A stretch of 64,000 bases of DNA, taken from contig NZ_BBUZ01000029.1 in NCBI RefSeq assembly GCF_001417735.1, positions 186,001-250,000 on the forward strand. The letters are read 5' to 3'. The notes under the pieces are model-generated. The model searched no databases. It was not told the DNA's origin and saw only the letters and a list, made by a program, of their open reading frames with translations. The translations under genes and the position numbers were made by a program. Positions within the stretch are counted from its first letter, which is position 1. Every line of letters starts with the position of its first letter. Positions 1 through 7,435 of the stretch are shown here, in pieces. Origin of the DNA: Streptomyces sp. NBRC 110028. GTDB lineage: Bacteria; Actinomycetota; Actinomycetes; Streptomycetales; Streptomycetaceae.

Positions 1-1
1 G

Positions 2-208
2 GCGGCCGCCGGCCCCGCCGTGCAGCTGGGCGGTGCGGGTCTCGGATTCGCCGTCCCGGGGGCCGCCGGAGCGGCCGCCCTGGCCGTCCTGCTGGCCGCC
101 CGGAGGCACCTGAAGGAGGCGCCGGGGCGAACGCCGGATGACCTCCGTCGGGAAAATGATCGGAGCCATGCCGCCGAACCCGGTTTCAGAGCAGGCCATC
201 AGGCGTAA
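2..208 (+). CDS. C-terminal end of a membrane protein, possibly an MFS transporter (truncated by the window)
   Basis: An open frame enters from the left edge and stops with TAA at 206-208. It begins with a hydrophobic, Ala/Gly/Leu-rich stretch that looks like a last membrane helix, then an Arg/Lys-rich polar tail of about 35 residues. This fits the cytoplasmic tail of an MFS-type transporter, but too little is visible to name the family. It ends 9 bases before pafA on the same strand, so the two may be co-transcribed. Confidence 0.4.
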   Translation, partial: AAAGPAVQLGGAGLGFAVPGAAGAAALAVLLAARRHLKEAPGRTPDDLRRENDRSHAAEPGFRAGHQA

Positions 209-217
209 TGTTCAGGC

Positions 218-1579
218 ATGGACCGCCGCATTTTCGGGCTGGAGAACGAGTACGGCGTCACGTGCACATTCAGGGGACAGCGCCGGTTGTCTCCTGACGA
301 AGTGGCGCGGTACCTCTTCCGCCGTGTCGTCTCGTGGGGCCGTAGCAGCAATGTCTTTTTGCGCAACGGTGCCCGCCTCTATCTCGACGTGGGCTCGCAC
401 CCGGAATACGCCACACCCGAGTGCGACAACGTGACCGAGCTGGTCACCCACGACAAGGCCGGCGAGCGCATTCTCGAAGGTCTGCTCGTCGACGCCGAGC
501 GCCGCCTGCACGAGGAGGGAATCGCGGGCGACGTCTATCTCTTCAAGAACAACACCGACTCGGCGGGCAACTCCTACGGCTGCCACGAGAACTATCTGGT
601 GGCCCGGCACGGGGAGTTCTCCCGGCTCGCCGACATTCTCATCCCGTTCCTGGTGACGCGGCAGCTGCTGTGCGGGGCGGGCAAGGTGCTGCAGACCCCG
701 CGTGGCGCGGTCTACTGCGTCAGCCAGCGCGCCGAGCACATCTGGGAGGGCGTCAGCTCGGCGACGACCCGCTCCCGGCCGATCATCAACACCCGCGACG
801 AGCCGCACGCCGACGCCGAGCGCTACCGGCGGCTGCACGTCATCGTGGGCGACTCCAACATGTCCGAGACCACGATGCTGCTCAAGGTCGGCGCCACCGA
901 CCTGGTGCTCCGCATGATCGAGGCGGGCACCGTGATGCGTGACCTGACCCTGGAGAACCCGATCCGGGCGATCCGCGAGGTCAGCCACGACATCACCGGG
1001 CAGCGCAAGGTGCGGCTCGCCAGCGGGCGCGAGGCCTCCGCCCTGGAGGTGCAGCAGGAGTACTACGAGAAGGCCGTCGACTTCTGCGAGCGCAGGGGCA
1101 TCCGCACCGGCACCGTCGAGCGGGTGCTGGAGCTGTGGGGCCGCACCCTGGAGGCGATCCGCACCGAGGAGCTGGACCGGATCGGCACCGAGATCGACTG
1201 GGTGATGAAGTACCAGCTCATCGAGCGGTACCGGGCGAAGAACAACATCACCATGTCCCATCCGCGGATCGCCCAGATGGACCTCGCCTACCACGACATC
1301 CACCGCCGCCGGGGGCTGTACTACCTGCTGGAGAAGCGCGGCCAGGCGGCCCGGGTGTGCAACGACCTGAAGATCTTCGAGGGCAAGTCGGTGCCCCCGC
1401 AGACCACCCGCGCCCGGCTGCGCGGTGACTTCATCCGCCGCGCCCAGGAGCAGCGCCGGGACTTCACCGTGGACTGGGTGCACCTGAAGCTCAATGACCA
1501 GGCACAGCGCACCGTGCTGTGCAAGGACCCGTTCCGTTCGGTCGACGACCGGGTGGAGAAACTCATCGCCGGTATGTAG
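218..1579 (+). CDS. pafA: Pup--protein ligase PafA
   Basis: PafA joins the C-terminal glutamate of the prokaryotic ubiquitin-like protein Pup to lysines of target proteins, marking them for the actinobacterial proteasome in the cytoplasm. The 453-residue product has the usual family length and starts MDRRIFGLENEYGV, the glutamine-synthetase-fold nucleotide/Mg site. The LYLDVGSHPEYATPECD segment follows and places the catalytic aspartate at residue 57, the same number as in mycobacterial PafA. ATG 218 gives this canonical N-terminus. A strong hairpin terminator follows the stop. Pup and the proteasome subunits are normally just upstream and are not in the window. Confidence 0.97.
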   Translation: MDRRIFGLENEYGVTCTFRGQRRLSPDEVARYLFRRVVSWGRSSNVFLRNGARLYLDVGSHPEYATPECDNVTELVTHDKAGERILEGLLVDAERRLHEEGIAGDVYLFKNNTDSAGNSYGCHENYLVARHGEFSRLADILIPFLVTRQLLCGAGKVLQTPRGAVYCVSQRAEHIWEGVSSATTRSRPIINTRDEPHADAERYRRLHVIVGDSNMSETTMLLKVGATDLVLRMIEAGTVMRDLTLENPIRAIREVSHDITGQRKVRLASGREASALEVQQEYYEKAVDFCERRGIRTGTVERVLELWGRTLEAIRTEELDRIGTEIDWVMKYQLIERYRAKNNITMSHPRIAQMDLAYHDIHRRRGLYYLLEKRGQAARVCNDLKIFEGKSVPPQTTRARLRGDFIRRAQEQRRDFTVDWVHLKLNDQAQRTVLCKDPFRSVDDRVEKLIAGM

Positions 1580-1612
1580 ACGGCCGCCTGAGTCGGCGTA
1601 CGGCTTATGAAT

Positions 1613-1651
1613 GACGCGGGCCCCGTGCGTTTCTCGGACGGGGCCCGCGTC
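1613..1651 (+). terminator. Rho-independent-like hairpin after pafA
   Basis: A perfect 12-bp inverted repeat (GACGCGGGCCCC at 1613-1624, GGGGCCCGCGTC at 1640-1651) with a 15-base loop lies 34 bases after the pafA stop. There is no T-run, as is common for Streptomyces terminators. It separates pafA from the FKBP genes. Confidence 0.75.
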
Positions 1652-1706
1652 ACGCCGTAAAGTGGCGCGCATTGGCCATCGCAAGATCTACCAAACGAGG
1701 ACCGAC

Positions 1707-2702
1707 GTGCGCCGACGCTCCGTACTCCTTGCCGTGCCCGCGGGCCTGCTCACGCTCGCGGGCTGCGGTGACGACGAGTCAGGATCCGACAAGGCCAAGC
1801 CGTCCCAGGAGCCGACCGGGCAGACGCCCTCACCGGCCCCCAGCGGGAAGATCGTGAGCGGGCCGGTGCCGGAGATCACCGGTGGCAAGGAGTTCGGCCA
1901 GAAGCCGAAGGTCGCCAAGGGCAGCGGGAAGCCGTCCTCCGATCTCGCCGTCAAGACGGTGATCAAGGGCGATGGGCGGAAGACGGTCAAGGGCGACTAC
2001 GTCCAGGTGCACTACCTCGCCCAGATCTGGAACACCGGCAAGGTCGTGGACAACACCTACGACAAGAAGCAGACGGCCGCGTTCCCGATCGGCAAGGGCC
2101 AGGTGCTCCCGGGCTGGGACCAGGGGCTGGTGGGCCGCACCGTCGGCAGCCGGCTGGAGCTGGCCGTCCCGCCCGCGTACGCGTACGGCAAGCAGGGTCA
2201 GCCGCAGGCGGGCATCAAGGGCACGGACACCCTGGTCTTCGTCATCGACCTCAAGGGCGCCTTCGACGCCAAGAGCTCCGCCAAGGGCAAGAAGGTGGCG
2301 CAGAGCAACATCGACCTGCCCAAGGTGACCGACAACACCGACGGCAAGGCGCCCACCATCACCGTCCCGAAGAAGGACGCGCCGAAGAAGCTCGTCTCCG
2401 AGTACGTCATCGAGGGCGACGGCCCCGAGGTCACGGCCAAGGACGCGCTGCTGGTGCAGTACAAGGGCGTGCTGTGGGACGGCGGCAAGGAGTTCGACTC
2501 CACCTACAAGCGGGGCGAGCTGGCCCAGTTCTCCCTGCAGCAGGTCGTCAAGGGCTGGTCTCAGGGGCTCACGGGCAAGAAGGCCGGGAGCCGGGTGCTG
2601 ATCGTCGTGCCCCCGGACCTGGGCTACGGGAAGAAGGCCCAGAAGGGCATCCCGGCCAACTCCACCCTGGTCTTCACCGTCGACATCCTGGCCGTTCTGT
2701 AG
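1707..2702 (+). CDS. FKBP-type peptidyl-prolyl cis-trans isomerase, lipoprotein with two FKBP domains
   Basis: Predicted extracytoplasmic prolyl isomerase/foldase anchored as a lipoprotein. GTG 1707 was chosen because it follows a purine-rich site (ACGAGG) and gives a short signal peptide (VRRRSVLLAVPAGLLTLAGC) whose lipobox ends at Cys20. A Ser/Pro/Lys-rich linker follows, then two FKBP domains (about residues 75-190 and 215-331). Both contain the FKBP hallmark of a glycine-rich GW-x-QGL segment and a conserved Y-G loop. The product is 331 residues, and tandem FKBP lipoproteins of this size are usual in Streptomyces next to pafA. The single-domain FKBP gene starts 39 bases later and is probably in the same transcript. 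Confidence 0.93.
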   Translation: MRRRSVLLAVPAGLLTLAGCGDDESGSDKAKPSQEPTGQTPSPAPSGKIVSGPVPEITGGKEFGQKPKVAKGSGKPSSDLAVKTVIKGDGRKTVKGDYVQVHYLAQIWNTGKVVDNTYDKKQTAAFPIGKGQVLPGWDQGLVGRTVGSRLELAVPPAYAYGKQGQPQAGIKGTDTLVFVIDLKGAFDAKSSAKGKKVAQSNIDLPKVTDNTDGKAPTITVPKKDAPKKLVSEYVIEGDGPEVTAKDALLVQYKGVLWDGGKEFDSTYKRGELAQFSLQQVVKGWSQGLTGKKAGSRVLIVVPPDLGYGKKAQKGIPANSTLVFTVDILAVL

Positions 2703-2741
2703 GGTGTGCGGGTTGCCCACAACGTAACGAGGAGCAATTTC

Positions 2742-3116
2742 GTGAGCATCGACAAGCCCGAGGTCGACTTCCCGGGCGGCGAGCCGCCGGCGGATCTGGA
2801 GATCAAGGACATCTGGGAGGGCGACGGGCCCGCCGCCAAGGCCGGCGACAACATCGCCGTCCACTACGTGGGCGTGGCCTTCTCCACCGGTGAGGAGTTC
2901 GACGCGAGCTACAACCGCGGCACCCCGCTGCGCATCCAGCTCGGTGTCGGCCAGGTCATCTCCGGCTGGGACCAGGGCCTGCAGGGCATGAAGGTCGGCG
3001 GTCGCCGCCAGCTGATCATCCCGCCGCACCTGGCCTACGGCGACCGTGGCGCCGGCGGCGGCCGGATCAAGCCGGGCGAGTCGCTGATCTTCGTGTGTGA
3101 CCTGGTCTCCGTCTGA
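2742..3116 (+). CDS. Single-domain FKBP-type peptidyl-prolyl cis-trans isomerase
   Basis: A 124-residue FKBP with no signal peptide, so probably a cytoplasmic prolyl isomerase. The core motifs are complete: VHYVGV, GEEFDASYNRG, VISGWDQGLQGMKVGGRR, IIPPHLAYG and a C-terminal LIFVCDLVSV strand. GTG 2742 is preceded by GAGGAG at 2729-2734 with 7-base spacing. The next gene (pafB) lies beyond a terminator-like hairpin. Confidence 0.95.
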   Translation: MSIDKPEVDFPGGEPPADLEIKDIWEGDGPAAKAGDNIAVHYVGVAFSTGEEFDASYNRGTPLRIQLGVGQVISGWDQGLQGMKVGGRRQLIIPPHLAYGDRGAGGGRIKPGESLIFVCDLVSV

Positions 3117-3182
3117 GACCCCACGTACCGCACGGCGAGTGAGCTGAGGCGCGCCGGAGGCGAACGAGCCTCAAAGGTCAAA

Positions 3183-3223
3183 GCCGGGGGGTCCCCGCCT
3201 GTGGGCGGGGGCCCTCGGCTTTT
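3183..3223 (+). terminator. GC-rich hairpin terminator after the FKBP pair
   Basis: An imperfect inverted repeat (GCCGGGGGGTCCCCGCC against GGCGGGGGCCCTCGGC) is followed by TTTT at 3220-3223. It lies between the second FKBP gene and pafB, which suggests pafB has its own promoter. Confidence 0.7.
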
Positions 3224-3281
3224 GCGGTGCGTGCCCGGAGCGGTACGGTCACGGTCGTAAGGTCAAGAAGAAAGGGCGTCG

Positions 3282-4259
3282 ATGGCGATTGCCAAGGCCG
3301 AGCGGCTGATGAATCTGGCGCTGTGCCTGCTGGGAACCCGGCGTCCGCTGACCAAACGGGAGTTGCGGGGCTCCATAGAGGCGTACCTGGAGGGGGCGAG
3401 CGGGCCCGGCGCCGCGGGTGACGAGGCGTTCAACCGCATGTTCGAGCGCGACAAGGACGATCTGCGCGAACTCGGCCTGGTCATCGAGACGGTGGAGGGC
3501 CTGGACGGCGAAGTCGGCTACCTCGCCCGCCGCGACAGCAACCGCCTCCCCCCGATCACCCTGGACGCCGAGGAGGCCGCCGCTCTCGGCCTGGCGGCCA
3601 AGGTCTGGCAGCAGGCCCGGCTCGCGGGCGCCGCGAGCGGCGCGCTGCAGAAGCTGCGCGCCGCCGGGATGCCGGTCGCTGAGGACCCGTACGACACCCA
3701 GCCGCAGAGCGCGCTGCAGCCGCACATCCCGGTCCACGAGGCCGCGTTCGAGCCGCTGATGCTCGCCTGCCGCGACCGCCGCCCGGTCGTCTTCGACTAC
3801 CGCAAGTCCAACGCCGCGCGCCCCGAGCAGCGCCAGGTCGAGCCGTGGACGCTGGAGTGCTGGCGCGGCCACTGGTACCTCGCCGGATGGGACCGCGGGC
3901 GGTCCGCCGAGCGCGTCTTCCGGCTCTCCCGGATCACCGGCCGGGTGCGGCTGCGCTCCGGCGCGTACACCGCCGAGGTGCCCGACCACTCCACCGTGCG
4001 GGAGACCGTGGAGAGCTGGGCGGGGGAGACCGCCACCGGCACCGCCCGGATCAGGGTGCGGGCCGGGCACGGCTATCCGCTGCGCGCGAAGGCGCTCACC
4101 ACCAGCGCCGGGGACGACGGCTGGGACGAGCTGGAGATTCCGTACGGACACGGGCTGGATGCCTGGCTCGTGGAATTCGGCCCGGACGTGGTCGTACTGG
4201 CGCCCGACGAGCTGCGGGCGGATGTCGTCGAGCGGCTGCGCGCCGTGGCCAAGGGCTGA
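3282..4259 (+). CDS. pafB: WYL-domain transcriptional regulator PafB
   Basis: PafB pairs with PafC. In mycobacteria PafBC is the transcription activator of the LexA-independent DNA-damage response. The 325-residue protein has an N-terminal winged HTH (about residues 5-70) and a WYL domain with the sequence HWYLAGWD near residues 197-204, where the name-giving W-Y-L triad is intact. A C-terminal domain follows. ATG 3282 follows an AAAGGG site. pafC starts 20 bases downstream, so the two are co-transcribed. Unlike mycobacteria, where pafA-pafB-pafC are contiguous, two FKBP genes stand between pafA and pafB here. Confidence 0.92.
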   Translation: MAIAKAERLMNLALCLLGTRRPLTKRELRGSIEAYLEGASGPGAAGDEAFNRMFERDKDDLRELGLVIETVEGLDGEVGYLARRDSNRLPPITLDAEEAAALGLAAKVWQQARLAGAASGALQKLRAAGMPVAEDPYDTQPQSALQPHIPVHEAAFEPLMLACRDRRPVVFDYRKSNAARPEQRQVEPWTLECWRGHWYLAGWDRGRSAERVFRLSRITGRVRLRSGAYTAEVPDHSTVRETVESWAGETATGTARIRVRAGHGYPLRAKALTTSAGDDGWDELEIPYGHGLDAWLVEFGPDVVVLAPDELRADVVERLRAVAKG

Positions 4260-4279
4260 GGGGACGGAACGACTTCATC

Positions 4280-5239
4280 ATGGCCGGAAACGCCATTGAC
4301 CAGACTCGCCGGATGCTGTCCTTGGTGACGTACCTGCGGGAGCGCCCCGGGGCCCGCGTCGCCGAGGTCGCCCGCGCGTTCGGCATCAGCGAGGACGAGC
4401 TGATCGCCGACCTCGATGTGCTGCCGCTGTGCGGCACCAGCTTCCGCGGCGGGGACCTGCTGGACATCGACACCGACGGCGAGCGCATCTGGTGGCACAA
4501 CCCCGACGACGTCGCCGAGCCGCTGCGGCTGGCCGCCGACGAGGCCACCGCGCTGCTCGTCGCCGCCCGCGCGGTCGCCACCCTGCCCGGCCTGCGCGAG
4601 AGCGACCGGGAGGCGCTGCTGCGGGCCACCGCCAAGCTGGAGGCCGCGGCGGGCGAGGTGGCGGGCGCCAGCTCCCGGCTGTCGGTCACCTTCGAGTCCG
4701 AGGGCGGCGTCTTCGCCGACGTCGACCGGGCCATCTCCGAGCGCCGCAGGCTGTGGCTGCGCTACTACTCGCCCGCGCGCGACGAGGTCACCGAGCGCGA
4801 GGTCGACCCGATCCGGCTGTTCGCCGTCGGCCACACCTATATGGAGGCCTGGTGCCGGCTGTCGGAGGCCCGCCGCACCTTCCGGCTCGACCGGGTCGTG
4901 GAGATCAAGCTGCTGGACGAGGCGTCCGACCCGCCCCCCATCGAGCTGCGCGACCTCTCCGATCCGTCCACCGGGCTGGTGCAGACCGGCGCCGAGGACC
5001 CGGAGGTGGTCGTCGAGGTCGGTCCGGGCGGGCGCTGGGTCGCCGAGTACTACCCACACGAGCGCGCGGAGGAGCTGCCCGACGGGGCCCTGCGGATCAC
5101 GCTGCGCGCCCCCGACCCCGGCAGCTTGCGGCGGCTGGCGCTGCGGCTCGGCAGGGACGGCCGGATCGTCGCACCGCAGGGGCTCGCGGACAGTGCCAGG
5201 GACGCGGCGCGGCAGGCGCTTGCGGCATATGGCGAGTGA
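4280..5239 (+). CDS. pafC: WYL-domain transcriptional regulator PafC
   Basis: Partner of PafB. The 319-residue product begins MAGNAIDQTRRMLSLVTYLR, the usual PafC N-terminus with an HTH over about residues 8-65. It continues into a WYL-type domain in which the W-Y-L triad is degenerate (HTYMEAW in that position), as is usual for the PafC half of the pair. ATG 4280 was chosen over in-frame upstream codons because those would overlap pafB by hundreds of bases. Confidence 0.9.
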   Translation: MAGNAIDQTRRMLSLVTYLRERPGARVAEVARAFGISEDELIADLDVLPLCGTSFRGGDLLDIDTDGERIWWHNPDDVAEPLRLAADEATALLVAARAVATLPGLRESDREALLRATAKLEAAAGEVAGASSRLSVTFESEGGVFADVDRAISERRRLWLRYYSPARDEVTEREVDPIRLFAVGHTYMEAWCRLSEARRTFRLDRVVEIKLLDEASDPPPIELRDLSDPSTGLVQTGAEDPEVVVEVGPGGRWVAEYYPHERAEELPDGALRITLRAPDPGSLRRLALRLGRDGRIVAPQGLADSARDAARQALAAYGE

Positions 5240-5285
5240 CGGCTTCGGTGAGTGACGGCTCGCGGTGAGTGAAGGGACGCACACA

Positions 5286-5528
5286 GTGACCGCTGGGGGG
5301 AATCCCACCTCGGTGATCTTCAAGGCAGCCTGCCCGGAGTGCCGGGGCCGGTTCGAGCTGGCCGCCGGGGCGCTGCGGCTGGCGATCGGGGCCAGTGACC
5401 GCACCACCTTCTACTCCTTCACCTGTCCCGACTGCGGCAGCGCGGTGCGCAAGCCCGCGGGGGAGCGGATCGTGGAGCTGCTCACCGGCGGCGGGGTGCG
5501 CACCCTGCGGCTGCACTCGACCGTCTGA
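5286..5528 (+). CDS. Small zinc-ribbon protein of unknown function
   Basis: An 80-residue protein with two CxxC pairs (CPEC near the N-terminus and CPDC about 35 residues later) that can form a zinc ribbon. No catalytic domain is visible. GTG 5286 is preferred because GAAGGGA lies 8-9 bases upstream. GTG 5265 in the same frame would add seven residues without a comparable ribosome site. It lies 46 bases after pafC on the same strand, so it may belong to that transcript. Function is not recognised; DNA/RNA binding or a structural role are possibilities. Confidence 0.8.
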   Translation: MTAGGNPTSVIFKAACPECRGRFELAAGALRLAIGASDRTTFYSFTCPDCGSAVRKPAGERIVELLTGGGVRTLRLHSTV

Positions 5529-5577
5529 CGCCGGGCCGACCGCCGATCGGGCACCGCGGTCCCGATAGGCTCGTTCC

Positions 5578-5802
5578 ATGCTCTGGCCGATGCTCGCCCT
5601 CGCCCTCGCCTTCTGCGGAATCGCCGTCCTCGCCGTGCTCTCGTTGCGGGTCTACGCCGAGGTGCGCCGGCTGGCCCGGCAGGTATCGGACAGCTCCGCC
5701 CGGATCACCCGGGCCGCCGAGGACCTGGAGCGGGCCACGGAACCGCTGAGTGCGCAGGTGGGAGCGGTGCGCCGGGACGGGAGCGCTGCGCACGGCCACT
5801 GA
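5578..5802 (+). CDS. Small membrane-anchored hypothetical protein with coiled-coil tail
   Basis: A 74-residue product with one N-terminal membrane helix (MLWPMLALALAFCGIAVLAV) and an amphipathic, heptad-like segment (EVRRLARQVSDSSARITRAAEDLERA) resembling short DUF948-like proteins. ATG 5578 is 49 bases past the zinc-ribbon gene. No function can be assigned; position between pafC and tatA is typical for Streptomyces. Confidence 0.75.
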   Translation: MLWPMLALALAFCGIAVLAVLSLRVYAEVRRLARQVSDSSARITRAAEDLERATEPLSAQVGAVRRDGSAAHGH

Positions 5803-5901
5803 TCGACGGCGCCCTGCTGCGTCACGGACGAGCGGGGTACGCTGGCTGGTCGTGGCCCTGGAATCGAGGCGGAGGGCCGCAACCAGGCGTCTGCATGGGG
5901 A

Positions 5902-5977
5902 TTGCCCTGTATTTACCCCTGCGCGCTACGATCGCTGACAGCACGGCTGCCGGACTTTTGTCCGAACGGTCGGCAGC
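5902..5977 (+). promoter_or_regulatory. Candidate promoter and leader hairpin upstream of tatA
   Basis: In the 213-base gap before tatA, TTGCCC (5902-5907) and TACGAT (5927-5932) are spaced 19 bases apart. This is a long but tolerable sigma-HrdB-like arrangement. Downstream, GCTGCCGGAC (5946-5955) pairs with GTCGGCAGC (5969-5977, one bulged base), placing a hairpin 38 bases before the tatA start. Both are by-eye predictions. Confidence 0.3.
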
Positions 5978-6015
5978 CCCACCCCCCAGCCGCCTCGGTG
6001 AGAAGGTAGACGAAT

Positions 6016-6303
6016 ATGTTCGGAAGGCTCGGCGCTACCGAGATCATCCTCATCCTGATCATTGTTCTGCTGCTGTTCGGCGCGAAGAAGCTCCCCGACA
6101 TGGCGCGCTCGCTGGGTAAGTCGGCCCGCATCCTCAAGAGCGAGGCCAAGGCGATGAAGTCGGAAGGCAAGCAGGACCAGGACGCCCCGGCGGACCCGCC
6201 GCACCCCGGCCAGGACCAGGCCCACCGCACCATCCAGGCCGCTCCGGGCGATGTCTCCAGCTCCCGTCCGGTGGCCGAACCGAGCGACACCACCAAGCGC
6301 TGA
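6016..6303 (+). CDS. tatA: Sec-independent protein translocase subunit TatA
   Basis: TatA forms the size-variable pore of the twin-arginine pathway that exports folded proteins. The 95-residue protein has the family layout: N-terminal membrane helix (about residues 7-22, IILILIIVLLLFG), the FG hinge, then an amphipathic helix (KKLPDMARSLGKSARILKSEA) and an acidic/Pro-rich disordered tail. Start ATG 6016 follows GAAGGT. tatC is 62 bases downstream. A likely Tat substrate, the large amidohydrolase at 19.4-22.6 kb, is encoded in the same window. Confidence 0.96.
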   Translation: MFGRLGATEIILILIIVLLLFGAKKLPDMARSLGKSARILKSEAKAMKSEGKQDQDAPADPPHPGQDQAHRTIQAAPGDVSSSRPVAEPSDTTKR

Positions 6304-6365
6304 CCCGGGCCCACTTGGCGGCGGCGCCGACGGCCGCCGTTCGACGCACGAGATGAGGACGTGGG

Positions 6366-7331
6366 TTGCTCAAGTCTGCCCGCAACAAGAAGGAGAAGGA
6401 CCCTGAGGGGCGGATGCCCCTCGCGGACCACTTGCGCGAGTTGCGCAACCGATTGATGAAATCGGTCCTGGCGATCTGTGTGATCACGATTGTCGCGATG
6501 TTCTTCTACAAGGACATCGTCGACTTCCTGATGAAACCGGTCCTGGATTCCGTCGGCTGCCCGGACGGTGCCCGGCTGTCCCAGCTGGCCAACCACGACG
6601 CCAAGAAGCAGTGCGCCTACTTCACCGTGAACGGTCTGCTGTCGCCGTTCACGATCATGCTGAAGGTCTCCTTCACCACCGGCCTGGTGCTGGCCACCCC
6701 GGTCTGGCTGTACCAGCTGTGGGCGTTCCTCGCGCCCGGTCTGCACCGCAACGAGAAGAAGTACGGACTCTTCTTCGTGGGCCTCGGCGTGCCGCTGTTC
6801 GTCGGCGGTGCCTTCTTCGCCTACAAGATCCTGCCGACCAGCGCCAAGGTCCTGCTCGACTTCACGCCCGGCGGGGCCAACAATCTGCTCCCGCTGGACG
6901 ACTTCCTCGATCTGCTCGCCCGCATGATCGTCGTCTTCGGTCTGGCGTTCGAACTCCCGCTGCTGCTGATCCTGCTGAACTTCACCGGCATCCTCAGCGG
7001 CCGCCGGATGCTCGGCTGGTGGCGGGCCATGATCATGGGCATCACGGTCTTCGGCGCCGTGGCCACCCCCAGCACCGACCCGATCGGCATGTTCGCCCTC
7101 GCCGGACCGGTCACCGTGCTCTACTTCGGCGCGGTCGGAGTCGCCCTCGTCAACGACCGCCGCCGGGCGCGGCGCCGGGCCGCCGACCCCGACTTCGGCC
7201 TGAGCGACGACGAGGCGTCGAGCCTGGATCTGATGCCGGAGGCCATCGAGGAGACCGAGCGCGTCGGCGCGGGCGAGCTGACGGCCGGTGACGACCCGGC
7301 GCGGCGCAACGGGTACGACGACGTCACGTAG
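6366..7331 (+). CDS. tatC: Sec-independent protein translocase subunit TatC
   Basis: TatC is the twin-arginine signal receptor. The 321-residue product carries the family N-terminal motif (MPLADHLRELRNRLMKS) followed by six membrane segments. The conserved FLAPGLHRNEKKY cytoplasmic stretch is present. TTG 6366 is the best start: it follows GAGG and leaves a short basic N-terminus (MLKSARNKKEKDPEGR). The C-terminus is an acidic tail of roughly 60 residues, common in Streptomyces. A hairpin terminator follows. Confidence 0.96.
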   Translation: MLKSARNKKEKDPEGRMPLADHLRELRNRLMKSVLAICVITIVAMFFYKDIVDFLMKPVLDSVGCPDGARLSQLANHDAKKQCAYFTVNGLLSPFTIMLKVSFTTGLVLATPVWLYQLWAFLAPGLHRNEKKYGLFFVGLGVPLFVGGAFFAYKILPTSAKVLLDFTPGGANNLLPLDDFLDLLARMIVVFGLAFELPLLLILLNFTGILSGRRMLGWWRAMIMGITVFGAVATPSTDPIGMFALAGPVTVLYFGAVGVALVNDRRRARRRAADPDFGLSDDEASSLDLMPEAIEETERVGAGELTAGDDPARRNGYDDVT

Positions 7332-7347
7332 GCGTCCGCCGGCGGAT

Positions 7348-7374
7348 GTCCGGGGCCCTCCCGGGGCCCCGGAC
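7348..7374 (+). terminator. Hairpin terminator after tatC
   Basis: A perfect 11-bp inverted repeat, GTCCGGGGCCC (7348-7358) and GGGCCCCGGAC (7364-7374), with a 5-base loop. It lies 16 bases after the tatC stop, and no T-run follows. Confidence 0.7.
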
Positions 7375-7435
7375 CCCCATCCCGCCGTAAAGATCGCGTG
7401 CGTTGTCGGAGGTGGCCGGTAGTCTCGTACATACG

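Noticed and set aside
212..1684. A 490-codon - strand frame opposite pafA
   Set aside because: It is the complement of pafA codons; the composition is repetitive and no family motif is seen.
5265..5285. GTG 5265 as the start of the zinc-ribbon gene
   Set aside because: There is no ribosome site before it, whereas GTG 5286 has GAAGGGA at a proper distance. It remains possible.
7403..7435. TTG 7403 as the start of the helicase gene
   Set aside because: It adds residues not expected for the family, and ATG 7436 gives the usual N-terminus.
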